Source of the DNA: Actinokineospora xionganensis
Lineage (GTDB): Bacteria; Actinomycetota; Actinomycetes; Mycobacteriales; Pseudonocardiaceae
Reading direction: 5' to 3'
DNA: 54,902 bases
NCBI RefSeq assembly: GCF_014323725.1
Contig: NZ_JABVED010000027.1
Span: 1-54,902, forward strand
The notes beneath the pieces are model-generated. The model did not search any database, was not told the origin of the DNA, and worked only from the letters and a program-made list of their open reading frames with translations. The translations under genes were made by a program, and so were the position numbers. This document shows positions 7,856 through 17,808 of the stretch, in pieces (the stretch's first letter is position 1; each line of letters opens with the position of its first letter).

Positions 7856-9304
7856 ATGGCCGTTCGGAAAGCGCCCCTGACGCCAAGTCAGTTCGCGATC
7901 CTCAAGTGGGTGGGCGAGGGGTGCGTGGAAGGGGTCTACGAGGGCTGGGCTCACCGTGTGGGTGCTCGCGCACTTCACAACCACGGTCTGATTCTCGTGA
8001 AAGGCCATGGGCCGTCGTGGGTTGCGTCGATAACCAAGGACGGCGCCTATTACCTTGAGCACGGCAACTACCTACCTCGTGACCGGCCCGATCGGGATGT
8101 TCCTGACACCCCGGATCGCGAGCGGCGCCCCGAGATCGCACCTGCTGCGACGAAGCGAAGCCGTGTAAATCCATCGGCTCGAAGCGCCGCCGCACCTTCT
8201 CAGCGATCGTCCGCACAGAAACAAGGGCCGGTCGATCAGTTCATGCTGTCCCTACAGGAAGCAGACGATCACCGCATCCTCGTGCCCACCTCTGAGGGAG
8301 CACGATACCGTCAGCTCGTCGGTTTTGCGAAGCGATTCGAGCGGATTCCAGAAGGGATGAGGCTGTCTTTCGACTACGTGCGACAGGAAGTCGGCTACAT
8401 GCTGGCGATCACGCTTGAGCGACTTCCCGAATGGCAGATCGGGACGTTGATCCCGTCACGCGTATCGACGAGAGCGCAAGACACCAGCGATGTCGTTCAG
8501 ACGATCATGGACAGCGAGACGTTCTCTGTCCACGGAGATCCGCGCAACCGCGCGTTGCGTCTGCTCGAAGCTCTGGTCGTTGGCGCGCGTGAATCCGGGA
8601 TGACGGTATCTGCCAAAGCAGGGCGGCAGGCACAACGCAGTGGCTACGGGGGAGGCCGCTCAACTGACGACGAAATCCGGTTCATGATCGACCGGGACGA
8701 GTTTCAACTCCGATTCACCCAAGCCACACTGCAACGTCCCCACGTGCCAACGGAACGTGAGCTTGCGCGAGCGCGGCGCGGCTACATGTTCCCGGACTTC
8801 GACGATGTCCCGGATGAGAAGCTCGGCATTGTCCTCGAAGGAGCTGGGGGACGGTTTTGGGCCGATAGCTGGAAAGACGCTGATGGGCATCGTCTAGAAG
8901 ATGATCTCGCGCAGATTCTGGAGGAGATCCGGCTCCGTCACGGACATCTGGCCGAGAGGCGCGTCGTGGAGAGCGAACGGCAACGCCAGGCCCAGCAAGA
9001 GCGGGCTGAACAGGAGAAGCGTCTGGCAGCGGCAAGGGAACGCGCCGCGGTCGCACACCGAGAACACCTGATCGACGAAGAAGCCCGAGATCAGGCGAGG
9101 CGCTGGATAGAAGCAAACCAGATGCGCGCCTACGCCGAGGAAGTTCGCCGACACGCATCATCACTCGCCGCTGACGACCATGCGCGGGCACTGCAATGGG
9201 CGGAAAGGATCACGACGGTCGCGAACGCGACTGACCCTTTCCCGGACCACGCGGTCTATCCCCACGTTGTCGCCGAGGCGGCCACAGGCGTGCACCGTTC
9301 ATGA
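7856..9304 (+). CDS. Large hypothetical protein with coiled-coil C-terminus
   Basis: A 482-residue protein I cannot assign. The N-terminus (LTPSQFAILKWVGEGCVEGVYE, then a WVASITKDGAYYLEHG segment) has the look of a winged-helix-like domain. A Ser/Pro/Arg linker at about 85-120 follows, then a conserved-looking middle. Residues about 375-430 are a long charged coiled coil (ERQRQAQQERAEQEKRLAAA). The ATG at 7856 is favoured over the upstream GTG at 7850 because AGGAGG lies eight bases before it. It converges on the next gene, and its position at the island edge suggests accessory function. Confidence 0.75.
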   Translation: MAVRKAPLTPSQFAILKWVGEGCVEGVYEGWAHRVGARALHNHGLILVKGHGPSWVASITKDGAYYLEHGNYLPRDRPDRDVPDTPDRERRPEIAPAATKRSRVNPSARSAAAPSQRSSAQKQGPVDQFMLSLQEADDHRILVPTSEGARYRQLVGFAKRFERIPEGMRLSFDYVRQEVGYMLAITLERLPEWQIGTLIPSRVSTRAQDTSDVVQTIMDSETFSVHGDPRNRALRLLEALVVGARESGMTVSAKAGRQAQRSGYGGGRSTDDEIRFMIDRDEFQLRFTQATLQRPHVPTERELARARRGYMFPDFDDVPDEKLGIVLEGAGGRFWADSWKDADGHRLEDDLAQILEEIRLRHGHLAERRVVESERQRQAQQERAEQEKRLAAARERAAVAHREHLIDEEARDQARRWIEANQMRAYAEEVRRHASSLAADDHARALQWAERITTVANATDPFPDHAVYPHVVAEAATGVHRS

Positions 9305-9316
9305 ACCCGTGACCCA

Positions 9317-10237
9317 TTAGCGATATCCCCAGCGCCGCGGTGCACGTTCGTACCGGACCGGTATTTCAGATGGCTTCAACGGACGGTCGACGACGGGACG
9401 GAAGTTGGCAGGGGTGATCCGTTCCTCCTCATGCACGCGAGCCATCACATCGGCGAAGATGCTGTGCCCGTTCCCCTGCATCTGGTCGATGAGGCGGGTG
9501 ATGAGTTCGTCCAGTCGCTGCACTTCCGCCTCTGCGGCGGCCAGGCGTTCCTGCATGGTGACTGCGCGATGACCGCACCAGCCGCGGAGCAGTTCGTGCA
9601 CCGGGCGGCCGTGCTCCAGATACCAGCGGTACTCCCACTGTGGATCCGATGTCCTTTCGATCCCGTCGCGGACGAAGGATTCGCCGCGTTTCGTTTTCTC
9701 GCGGTACTTTCGCTCATCCTCGATTACCCAGTCCAGCACCGGCATCGGGTTCACTCGGCAGGCGAACTCGGCGATCATGAGGGTGCCAGCCGGAGACACC
9801 AGTTCGCCGTCAGTTGACGCAAAGGAGTCGACCTGGTCAAGTAATTCGCTGACGGGGAGGCCGATGAGCGGTTCAAGCGCCGCTGGGTCATGAATCGTCG
9901 TGGCCCATCGAACAGGGGACCACTCCCACTCCGCAACTGCCTCGGGAATCAACTCTGCGAACACGGTCTCGACGGCAGCCTCTTCTCGGTCGGTCAGTTC
10001 GAACGCGGCTACACGTTCCCAGTTCGCCATCATCTCGTCATAAATACCTACCTCAGACCAAGGCCCCCGGAGCCGTTTCGCCGGAACGTTTTCCCGCTTT
10101 CCTGCATTCTCGCCATCAAGGAACTCGATCTCGTACCTCGAACTCTTCTTCTTCGTTTCGACAGCGAGGATGCGGACGCGCTGCGACGAATCGTAATCGC
10201 GCAGACGGTATATCTGCTCATCACCGATCTGGATCAT
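9317..10237 (-). CDS. Hypothetical protein with SH3-like N-terminus
   Basis: A 306-residue protein, not recognised. The first 60 residues (MIQIGDEQIYRLRDYD, then VRILAVETKKKSSRYEIEFL) suggest a small beta-barrel. The middle is acidic and helical, and a coiled-coil-like stretch (LAAAEAEVQRLDELITRLID) lies near residue 240. The ATG at 10237 follows GAGAGGA. It converges on the preceding gene with a 12-bp gap and is divergent from the exonuclease gene. The gap 10238-10479 shows no further gene. Confidence 0.72.
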   Translation of the reverse strand: MIQIGDEQIYRLRDYDSSQRVRILAVETKKKSSRYEIEFLDGENAGKRENVPAKRLRGPWSEVGIYDEMMANWERVAAFELTDREEAAVETVFAELIPEAVAEWEWSPVRWATTIHDPAALEPLIGLPVSELLDQVDSFASTDGELVSPAGTLMIAEFACRVNPMPVLDWVIEDERKYREKTKRGESFVRDGIERTSDPQWEYRWYLEHGRPVHELLRGWCGHRAVTMQERLAAAEAEVQRLDELITRLIDQMQGNGHSIFADVMARVHEEERITPANFRPVVDRPLKPSEIPVRYERAPRRWGYR

Positions 10238-10479
10238 TCACGTTCCTCTCATGTGTCGACGATTCGCGAAGAGTGCCCGCTTGGACGACCCAACGCGCGT
10301 AGATCCCAGCCACGATGGTGGAGGTCGGTTGCCGCCTCCAAGGCATGATCATGCCCTTCGCTATCTCGGTACAACGGCTTCGCTGCGACAGACTCGCCGT
10401 GGCCAGTGCTCAGCAGCTCGCCTTCGGGGTCGACCTGCGCGAATCCAAAACTGTCGGGCCAAGCTACTACGGTGCGCGC

Positions 10480-11562
10480 ATGATTGAACCCGTAGTGTCA
10501 TGGGCCGACGGGCCCATCGTCGCGATGGACTTGGAGACGACGGACGTCGACCCGCGCAGGGACCGCATGGTCACCGCCGCCATCGTGACCATCACGCCAA
10601 ATGGACCAGGAATGCGACCAGAGGTCAACACCCGCACTTGGTTGGCCGATCCAGGTGTCGAGATCCCGGCCGATGCCACTGCCATCCACGGCATCACCAC
10701 CGAACTGGCCCGTATCGAAGGCCGTCCCTCCCCAGAGGTGATCGACGAACTGGCAGCCGTGCTGGCCGAGGTGTGGACACCCACGACGCCGCTGTGCGCG
10801 TTCAACGCCGCGTTCGACCTGACGATGCTCGACGCCGAACTCCAGCGGCACCACGGTCGCAGCCTCCCGCTCAGCGGTCCCGTGGTCGATCCGCTGTGCA
10901 TCGACCGCCAGCTCGATACCCAGCGCGAAGGCAAGCGCACTCTCGCCGCGGTGTGCGGCCACTATCAGGTGCGACTGGACAACGCCCACACCAGTTCGGG
11001 AGACGCGATCGCCGCAGCGCGTCTTGCCTGGCGGTTGGCCAGGGTGTACCCGGAGGCCGTCGGCCGGGTCGCTCCGCACGTCCTGCACAGCCGTCAGGCC
11101 CGTTGGTATCGCGATAGCGAGTTCGCTTACGCCGACAAGCTCGAGCGACGTGCCGCAGGGTCGGACGCCCGTGGTGATGGCGACGGCGCTGCGCGGTTGC
11201 GGGCCCGCGCGGTAGATGTCCGGGCTGGCGCCCGATCCTGGCCGCTGTTGCCCGAGACTACGGCTCAACTGGAGAGCACCCGCCGTCGCTTGCCGCCTCG
11301 ACCCGGTGGCGTGGCGAACTCGCACGCCTCATGGACACCGGACCAGGATGCCGCACTGCGTGACGAGTGGTTGACCGCCGACCCTGTGGATGTGGCCGAG
11401 ACGCGGCGCAAGGAGATCGCGACTCGCTACGGCCGTACTCCCGGAGCGATCCGGTCGCGTCTGCTTCGCTTGCGGTGTGATCCGGAACTGCCGGGCCGAA
11501 CCTGCGACGAGCAGCGTGCCGCCGAACTGAAGCGCATCTACGACACTGAGTACGGCCGGTAG
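10480..11562 (+). CDS. DnaQ-like 3'-5' exonuclease (DEDDh) with C-terminal DNA-binding-like tail
   Basis: A 360-residue protein. All DEDDh motifs are present: Exo I VAMDLETTDVDP (Asp17, Glu19), Exo II LCAFNAAFDLTML (Asp113) and Exo III HTSSGDAIAAA (His170, Asp175). It should digest single-stranded or duplex nucleic acid ends with metal ions. After a linker, the C-terminus (WTPDQDAALRDEWL, then EIATRYGRTPGAIRSRLLRL) resembles a Myb/SANT-like helix-turn-helix, a fusion seen in some actinobacteria. The ATG at 10480 was chosen because the catalytic domain starts there. It converges on the pPIWI-RE operon, and a functional link is possible but unproven. Confidence 0.88.
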   Translation: MIEPVVSWADGPIVAMDLETTDVDPRRDRMVTAAIVTITPNGPGMRPEVNTRTWLADPGVEIPADATAIHGITTELARIEGRPSPEVIDELAAVLAEVWTPTTPLCAFNAAFDLTMLDAELQRHHGRSLPLSGPVVDPLCIDRQLDTQREGKRTLAAVCGHYQVRLDNAHTSSGDAIAAARLAWRLARVYPEAVGRVAPHVLHSRQARWYRDSEFAYADKLERRAAGSDARGDGDGAARLRARAVDVRAGARSWPLLPETTAQLESTRRRLPPRPGGVANSHASWTPDQDAALRDEWLTADPVDVAETRRKEIATRYGRTPGAIRSRLLRLRCDPELPGRTCDEQRAAELKRIYDTEYGR

Positions 11563-11764
11563 CTGATCACCCTCGGTCCCCATCGCCCACCGATCAGCCA
11601 CCGGCCGCTTCGGCGTCGGAGTTTTGAGCCGTCGCGAGCCGCGCTCGGACGAGTTCCCGGACACAGGGCCACGTCGTCAACGAGCCCGTCCGCCGAACCC
11701 GAGCCACACCGGTCCCGCCATGAACCCCTTGATCGCAGCCATGCCGCGACCTGGGCACGTGCTG

Positions 11765-14575
11765 TTATTCGCCTTCCAGGACAACGGTTGTGTCGTCGTC
11801 TTTGAGTTCGTCGAGTTCGACTTCTTCGTCGGGGTCGACGGTGCGTCGGTAGTCGGGGTGATCCTTGTCCATCTTGGCGGCGAGGTGGATGGGTGCCGGG
11901 TAGCTGGTGCGCCCGTCCCAGGAGACGGCGTGGTCGCAGAGTCGCGCGGCTGCGATGGCGTAGCGGATCGGGTCGGTGTCTGCGCCGACGACGACGATCT
12001 CCGTGTTCGTGTGGGCGTACCAGGTGTGTTGGCTGGCTTCGTTGTCAGCGGTCCAGCGGGTGTTGGCCTCTCCCGCGCGGGAGTACTTGCGTCCGCCGGT
12101 GAACTGGCGCGGGATGTTGGACAGGATCCACGTGTTCTGGGCTCCGTCGAGCTGGTAGAGACCCTCGGTGGTCTTCTTGATCTGACGTTTCTTCTCGACA
12201 GCCTCGTCCTCCTGCTGTTCGTTTTTCAGAACGTGCAACTCGACCGGTCGAGGTAGGTCACGGGAGCCGGAGGTCACGCGAACGATGGCGCGCGGCCGGT
12301 GGCCGCTGGAAGGGTTGCAACCTGGGAGGGCCGGTCGGTCGTTGACACGTCCTGCCGAGTCCGGACGCAGGTCGAGGTTCTTGTTGGCGAGCAGCGGCCA
12401 CAGGGAGCGGGAGCTGTCGCCGGACACCAGCAGGACGTAGCCGTTGGTCGTGTCGAGGTGGTCTTGGAGTTGGCTGAGCGCGGTGTCGATGCTGTCAACC
12501 AGCGAGAGGTCCTGCCGTTTACCTTCGGGCAGGGGGTGCGAGCGGAAGGCAGTGTTGGCGGCGAAGTAGTCCTGCCAGCCTGTCGTTCCGCCGCGCGGGT
12601 GTCGTTTGGGCTGGTATGCCTTGACGTGCCAGTGGTCTCCGTCAGGGATGAGCGCCACAAGCGACCAACTCAGACGCGGTCCCGCTGAGGTCCACCGCGC
12701 TCCGCGCTGCTCGCGGATGTGCAGGCCGACGAACGCGACGGGTTCCTTCAGACCATAGCGGCCGAAGGCAAGCGCTCGGCTGAGCCGAGGATGGATCAGA
12801 CCGGCGGCTCGTAGCATGTCGGCGACTGCGTTGTGACCTGGATGATCCTTCTTCAGGCTGAGCCCCAACTCGGTCAACGGGTCGGTCTCCTCCGCATCCG
12901 TTTCTGCGGAAGCGAATTCGTCGGTGTCGGTATCGATGTCGTTCGACGTGTCGTGGATCGGCTTCGCCGCCGGTCCGGTATCCGGTTTGGGCGGGGGCTT
13001 GGTGGTGACGAACTGCGTGAGCACGTGGTGCTGGGCAAGCAGGCGGTTGAGAGGGTGCTTGGCGTCGGTCAGATCGGGGTCGTCCACCGTGCTGTCGGGC
13101 TGGCGCGACTGCTTGCGTTGCGCAGCCCATGCGCGCGCGTCGTACTCGGTCTCGCACAGCGCCACGATCCTCGTGTCGTCGGGCACGTCGAGGTGGGGAA
13201 CAGCGGACAGGAGCGCGGCTCGACCGGAGTGGTCGCCGTGGGCTAACAGCGCGGCGGCGTGGTGGAAGATGATCTCGACGTGGTCACCGATCGGTGCCGG
13301 TTCGTCCTCCGGCATACCGGTGTCGGCGAGGTCGGGGCGGTTGAAGTGGTAGGCCAGCAGGCGCTGAAGCCGGGCACGGGTGTGCTGGTGGCGGTAGAGG
13401 ACGAGGATCCGCAGGCGCTGACAGCCCGATGCCTCGATGATGGTGGGCAGGGCAGTTTCGTCGAGCAGGTCCGTGTCGCGGCCCGCCGTCACCTGCCGAC
13501 GCGCGCCCTTTGGAAACTGGTGACCGGAGACGTTGCGGGCGATGATGTTCGGAGTGCCCAGGACCGTGGACAGGTGGCCGCTGAGTTCACGGATGGTGTA
13601 CATGCCGACGCCGCGGCCGATCGGGAAGCGCACGGACTTCGGGACAAGTGCGCGCAGCCTGCCGGGTTCGCCGGTCAGGTCACGGTCTTCTGGCCGGATC
13701 AGGGTCTCGCCGCCGAGCCGGGCCCACACGGTGAGGGCGATGTCGCTCGTGCGCTCGATTCGGGTCATGCGTCCGCGGCCTTCGACGTCGAGGGCGAGCA
13801 GCGGATCCTGTGTCGAGCGTTGGGCCAGCCATGCGGTGCGTGAGGAGTTGAGCCAGCGGCTCAGCCTGGACACCGATGGGTCGACCACCACGACCGGGTC
13901 GCGCATCCAGGGCAGCGTCTTCATCATCAGTTGCACGCGCAGTGCGGCGTAGGACGGGTTGTCCTTGGCGTTGTCCCAGTAGCCGGTCCACAGCAAGTCG
14001 GTGTTCCAGACCAGCAAGTTTCCCTCGGTGTCGGCGCGGAGGGCGACTTCGCGGCCGTCGACCTTCCAGACACTGGAGGCCAGTCGTTGGGCGACCTCCC
14101 ATGTGGCCGCGTCGTAAACCCAGTGCGCCGCGTCAGGCTGGTCACCCACGCGCTTGATCTCGTCGGCCAACACGACCTCGTCTGGCGTGATGCTGGCGAC
14201 GAGCTCGGCCAGCTCACTGGGGTAGGAGAAGCTGATCTCGTCCTCAGGCACCCTGAGCAGGGCCTGTTCCCACAGGACCACGGCGTCGTGGATGTCGCGG
14301 CTGTCCAGGCTGCCGCGGCTGATCAACTGCCCGGGTGGATTGTTCCGGCTGGTTGGGAACAGGTTGACGCAGGTGCGGCCGACGGCACGCAGGGCGGTGG
14401 CGAGACCGGCGTAGGGCAGGTTGCCGCGGGAGCCGGTGATGTCGCGATAGCGGTCGAGCAGGTCTCCCCACACGTCGCGCGCGCGTTCGGGGAAGCGGTG
14501 GACGTGCACCACGCCGTGCAGTTCGGTGGTCAGCGGGTAGGCCAGCAGGTGCAGCTTGTCGTCGCCCGTGGTCAC
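11765..14575 (-). CDS. pPIWI-RE protein (PIWI/RNase H-fold, predicted defence)
   Basis: A 936-residue protein with the layout of the pPIWI-RE family: an N-terminal X-like region, a MID-like centre and an RNase-H-fold C-terminus. The C-terminus shows HRPRAIVRVTSGS, containing the candidate conserved Arg, then TEIVVVGAD with the candidate Glu. It ends with ARLCDHAVSWDGR and SYPAPIHLAAKMD, a typical family ending. An acidic spacer near 540-580 separates centre and C-terminus. The family was predicted, from gene neighbourhood, to recognise nucleic-acid structures of invading DNA. The GTG start overlaps the helicase stop by GTGA, so the genes are translationally coupled. Confidence 0.85.
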   Translation of the reverse strand: MTTGDDKLHLLAYPLTTELHGVVHVHRFPERARDVWGDLLDRYRDITGSRGNLPYAGLATALRAVGRTCVNLFPTSRNNPPGQLISRGSLDSRDIHDAVVLWEQALLRVPEDEISFSYPSELAELVASITPDEVVLADEIKRVGDQPDAAHWVYDAATWEVAQRLASSVWKVDGREVALRADTEGNLLVWNTDLLWTGYWDNAKDNPSYAALRVQLMMKTLPWMRDPVVVVDPSVSRLSRWLNSSRTAWLAQRSTQDPLLALDVEGRGRMTRIERTSDIALTVWARLGGETLIRPEDRDLTGEPGRLRALVPKSVRFPIGRGVGMYTIRELSGHLSTVLGTPNIIARNVSGHQFPKGARRQVTAGRDTDLLDETALPTIIEASGCQRLRILVLYRHQHTRARLQRLLAYHFNRPDLADTGMPEDEPAPIGDHVEIIFHHAAALLAHGDHSGRAALLSAVPHLDVPDDTRIVALCETEYDARAWAAQRKQSRQPDSTVDDPDLTDAKHPLNRLLAQHHVLTQFVTTKPPPKPDTGPAAKPIHDTSNDIDTDTDEFASAETDAEETDPLTELGLSLKKDHPGHNAVADMLRAAGLIHPRLSRALAFGRYGLKEPVAFVGLHIREQRGARWTSAGPRLSWSLVALIPDGDHWHVKAYQPKRHPRGGTTGWQDYFAANTAFRSHPLPEGKRQDLSLVDSIDTALSQLQDHLDTTNGYVLLVSGDSSRSLWPLLANKNLDLRPDSAGRVNDRPALPGCNPSSGHRPRAIVRVTSGSRDLPRPVELHVLKNEQQEDEAVEKKRQIKKTTEGLYQLDGAQNTWILSNIPRQFTGGRKYSRAGEANTRWTADNEASQHTWYAHTNTEIVVVGADTDPIRYAIAAARLCDHAVSWDGRTSYPAPIHLAAKMDKDHPDYRRTVDPDEEVELDELKDDDTTVVLEGE

Positions 14576-17500
14576 AGGTTGTCGTCCTTGGTGGTGTGGT
14601 CGATTCCGGCGAAGTCGAGCCAGGACACCAACGTGGAGCCGTAGATGCGGCTCAGTGCACGCTGGCGGTCAGGGGTTAGGTTGTCGTAGTAAAAGCGCAG
14701 CAGTCCCGGCAGGTCGCTGCCGAACTTCGCGTCGTGGAAGGCTCCATCGACCAGGTAGAGCTCGACCGGGGTGCCGCCGCGGCGGGCGCGTCCGGCGAGC
14801 TGGATCAGGTCGACGAGCATCCCGGCCACGGCTTCGGCCTTGAGTACACGGCTGAGCCTGCTGAACCGCGGGTCACTGGCCAGGATGTGGTGCAGCCGAG
14901 AGAACGCGGCCTGGCGCTGCTCGTCCAGCACAGCGGCAGGGTCGGGGCCGGGCGTGCCGATGTCGAGCGCGTAGGAATTGACGCTGGCGAACATCTCCGC
15001 CGAGTCGGTGAGCTGGGTCGGTGGACGCACGCACACCCAGACCGACGCCAGGGCGGAGCGCTGGTCACCGGGCACCAGGATGTTGAGCCCACGTGCCACC
15101 AGGCTCAACGGCGCAATGCACACCTTGACGTTCGGGTACTCCTGCGGCAACGCCTCCAGGTCATCCACCGTCACCCGCACCACCCCAGAAGGCAACGCCA
15201 CCGAGGAAGGCCGCTGGTCTTTCGGCACGACGACCGCGACCCAGCTCGGGTCGCCAACGTGGGAGGCGATCCCGGCACCGAGCAGCGCGGCGTGCTTGTA
15301 GGAGTTGCCCACCAGCATGCATAGTTCCCGGTCGGGCGCGGACTCGGCGAGCTTGCGCAGGTGCCGATCCAGGTGTTGATCCCACAGCGTCTTGCCGAGT
15401 TCGCGGATTGCGTCGGGCTTCTGGGATTCGGACCGGCCACCGATGTGGATGGCTTGGAACTCCTCGTCGAGTGCCTTGCCCGCGCGGGTGGTGAACGCGC
15501 CCGGCGCTGCGTCGGTCATCGCGTAGGTGATCTCGGCCTTGATGTGCTCGCGGGAGGCGCCGGGGAAGAACGCCGTGGCCGACAAGCCCAGGACGATCCG
15601 CGGCACACCGGCGGTGGCCAAAGCCACCGTGCCGCCCAGCTGCGCCACGGTCGTGTGCGGGTCGCCGGCGATGGCCTGCACGGACAGCTTGCCCTGCGGG
15701 TAGGGGTCGGTCACCTTGTCGACGCGGAACCCGAACAGCAGGTAACCGAGCGGGCCGTAGGGGATGGTGGCGTGCTGGACGAAGGTGCCCAGCTTTTCGG
15801 CGAGCACGCGGGCGGCGGGAAGTTCGGTGCCCGGTGAGCTGACTGCGAAGGTCAGCCGAGTCAACGATTGGTGCAGCGCGCCGAGCCAAGTCCGTACAAG
15901 CAGGGCGTTGACCACATCGCGGCGCATGTCCTTGTCCCGGACCCGTCGGGTAAGCGTGCCGTGCAGGCTGTGCTTTACCTCCCGAATTCGGTCCTGGCCG
16001 GTGTCGTTGCTCACGACCGAGCGCAGCAGAGTGGCGACCTTGCGCATCTTGCGCGGTGGTGTGCCGCCGTTGACTTCGCGGGTGTCCGGGAACAGGGCGT
16101 TGAACTGCTCGTAGATCTCCGGCGCCACCCCGCCGGTGACGTCCTCGACGCCGAACAGGGCTTGGAGCAACATGCGGTCATTGGAACCGGGTACGTGCCA
16201 GCCGGAGCCGGGGCGATCGGGGTCCGCCTCCAGCCACATGTCCTGTTCCAGCACGTAGTTGAGGAACTGGTCGGCCAGGAACCGGGTGCGCGACAGGGCG
16301 GGGACGACTTCGCGGTCCTCGGCGGGCATCAGCATCGTGCGTTGTGTGTCAAGCTGCGCCAGTGGCAGCTCGTGCTGCCCGCCGCTGGCCGCCAGCACCA
16401 GTTGCTTGGCCCCTGCGTCGAACATGTTGCTCTGCAACAGATCGATCTCGTCGATGATCAGCGCCGGGCAGCGGCGCATGAGAAATTCCAGCAGCGGCAT
16501 GCGGCTGTGGTCGATGCCGTCGATCCGCACGGGAATCGGCACCGTGCCGTGGATCAGGTTGTGGTGGTTGGTGACGATGATGTCTGCCCGGGCGGCATCA
16601 TGGAACCCGCGATGCCGCCCGCAGGAACCCGACATGGGACAGGCGTGCCGCTGGTCGTCATCGGACTTGCCTCGTTTGCCCTTGGCAGCATTGCGGGTCT
16701 CCTCCTCACCGGACGCGGGCCGGACTCGCAGGGAAGTGCAGGGTTCGTCTGGCGCGGTCGGCGGCGGACCGTCGACCATGAGTGCGGGCAGAACACAGCC
16801 GTAGCCCAGCGTGTCGAAGCGGTCCCACTCGCCGCGCTCGGCCGCCTGGGTGGCCTTTTCGTCCAGGCGCCGCGGGGACACCAAGGCCACGCACAATGCG
16901 GGCGCGCCCAATGCGGCGAGGTCATCCTGGATGTCCGCGGTCAGGCGTCGCGCGTCGTCCTCCTCATGAGCGATCTTCTCAGCGGTAGTAAGCGCCTCGT
17001 GGATGGTTCCGACCACGATGGCCACGGGGATGCCCTGCCGGGCCAGGTGGACCGCCAGCAACCGGGTCAGCACGCTCTTGCCCACGCCGGTCGGGGCGTT
17101 GAGTAACCGGATGCCACCCGCACGCAGCAACAACTCGGTCACTGGCAGGTCCTCGACGTCGCGCAGCTTGGCGAACAGCTCCTCGATGATGCCGCTTTGC
17201 CACGGAGAGGTTTCCGAAGCCTTCGCCAGCTGGTCCGCCAGCGCCTTGAGGTCGGCCGGGCTGACCTTGACGGCGTCAACCTTCCCGGCCGTGTCCAACA
17301 CGACCGGGGCGACGGTGGCACCGTGCATGATGATCGGCAGCTCGACCGTGGACTCGCCCCGCCAGCCGAAGCTCCACCGGCCGGGACCGGCCACCGGTAG
17401 CGGACGCCGGCTCTGTAGGTACTTGGTCTCGGCCTCCTCGAGCAGACGCTCGGCGAGATCAAGCGGACGCTGCCCATGCCGCGCGATCACATAGGTCACA

Positions 17501-17808
17501 GCGTTGTCGGGAACGTCATCCGGTACTTCGTAGGGGCTGTTCTGATCGTGGCGCAGCTTGCGGGCCGCTTCAAGGAACCGCCGGGGCGAGCCGAGCTCGT
17601 TATGGCGCAGCCGCAGGAACCTCCCCACCAGCCGTTGGGTGCCGTCGGGCTGGTCGGGCCAGTCCGACCACAGGTCTAGCCTGCCCGAGGCGATCAGACC
17701 CGCTTGGTCCAACGGCACGACGGTTCGGCCGTCGGTACCACGGAACCCGAAGAACTCCTCGGAGAACGCACACGCGATCTGCGTGGCCAACTGGCGCAGA
17801 CTGGTCAC
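14572..17808 (-). CDS. DinG-like superfamily 2 helicase of the pPIWI-RE island
   Basis: A 1078-residue helicase. Walker A is NAPTGVGKS (about 237-245) and Walker B is LIIDEID (about 450-456). Four cysteines between them (C338, C357, C390, C396) are placed like the iron-sulphur ligands of XPD/DinG helicases. VTNHHNLIH follows, as in DinG proteins, and motif VI is QLAGRARRGG near the C-terminus. It should unwind DNA or DNA-RNA hybrids for the partner proteins. The GTG start at 17808 overlaps the REase stop, and its own stop overlaps the next start, so three genes share one message. Confidence 0.88.
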   Translation of the reverse strand: MTSLRQLATQIACAFSEEFFGFRGTDGRTVVPLDQAGLIASGRLDLWSDWPDQPDGTQRLVGRFLRLRHNELGSPRRFLEAARKLRHDQNSPYEVPDDVPDNAVTYVIARHGQRPLDLAERLLEEAETKYLQSRRPLPVAGPGRWSFGWRGESTVELPIIMHGATVAPVVLDTAGKVDAVKVSPADLKALADQLAKASETSPWQSGIIEELFAKLRDVEDLPVTELLLRAGGIRLLNAPTGVGKSVLTRLLAVHLARQGIPVAIVVGTIHEALTTAEKIAHEEDDARRLTADIQDDLAALGAPALCVALVSPRRLDEKATQAAERGEWDRFDTLGYGCVLPALMVDGPPPTAPDEPCTSLRVRPASGEEETRNAAKGKRGKSDDDQRHACPMSGSCGRHRGFHDAARADIIVTNHHNLIHGTVPIPVRIDGIDHSRMPLLEFLMRRCPALIIDEIDLLQSNMFDAGAKQLVLAASGGQHELPLAQLDTQRTMLMPAEDREVVPALSRTRFLADQFLNYVLEQDMWLEADPDRPGSGWHVPGSNDRMLLQALFGVEDVTGGVAPEIYEQFNALFPDTREVNGGTPPRKMRKVATLLRSVVSNDTGQDRIREVKHSLHGTLTRRVRDKDMRRDVVNALLVRTWLGALHQSLTRLTFAVSSPGTELPAARVLAEKLGTFVQHATIPYGPLGYLLFGFRVDKVTDPYPQGKLSVQAIAGDPHTTVAQLGGTVALATAGVPRIVLGLSATAFFPGASREHIKAEITYAMTDAAPGAFTTRAGKALDEEFQAIHIGGRSESQKPDAIRELGKTLWDQHLDRHLRKLAESAPDRELCMLVGNSYKHAALLGAGIASHVGDPSWVAVVVPKDQRPSSVALPSGVVRVTVDDLEALPQEYPNVKVCIAPLSLVARGLNILVPGDQRSALASVWVCVRPPTQLTDSAEMFASVNSYALDIGTPGPDPAAVLDEQRQAAFSRLHHILASDPRFSRLSRVLKAEAVAGMLVDLIQLAGRARRGGTPVELYLVDGAFHDAKFGSDLPGLLRFYYDNLTPDRQRALSRIYGSTLVSWLDFAGIDHTTKDDNL

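Noticed and set aside
15868..17106. A 412-codon plus-strand frame inside the helicase gene
   Set aside because: It lies antisense to the DinG-like helicase motifs and its composition is that of a shadow frame.
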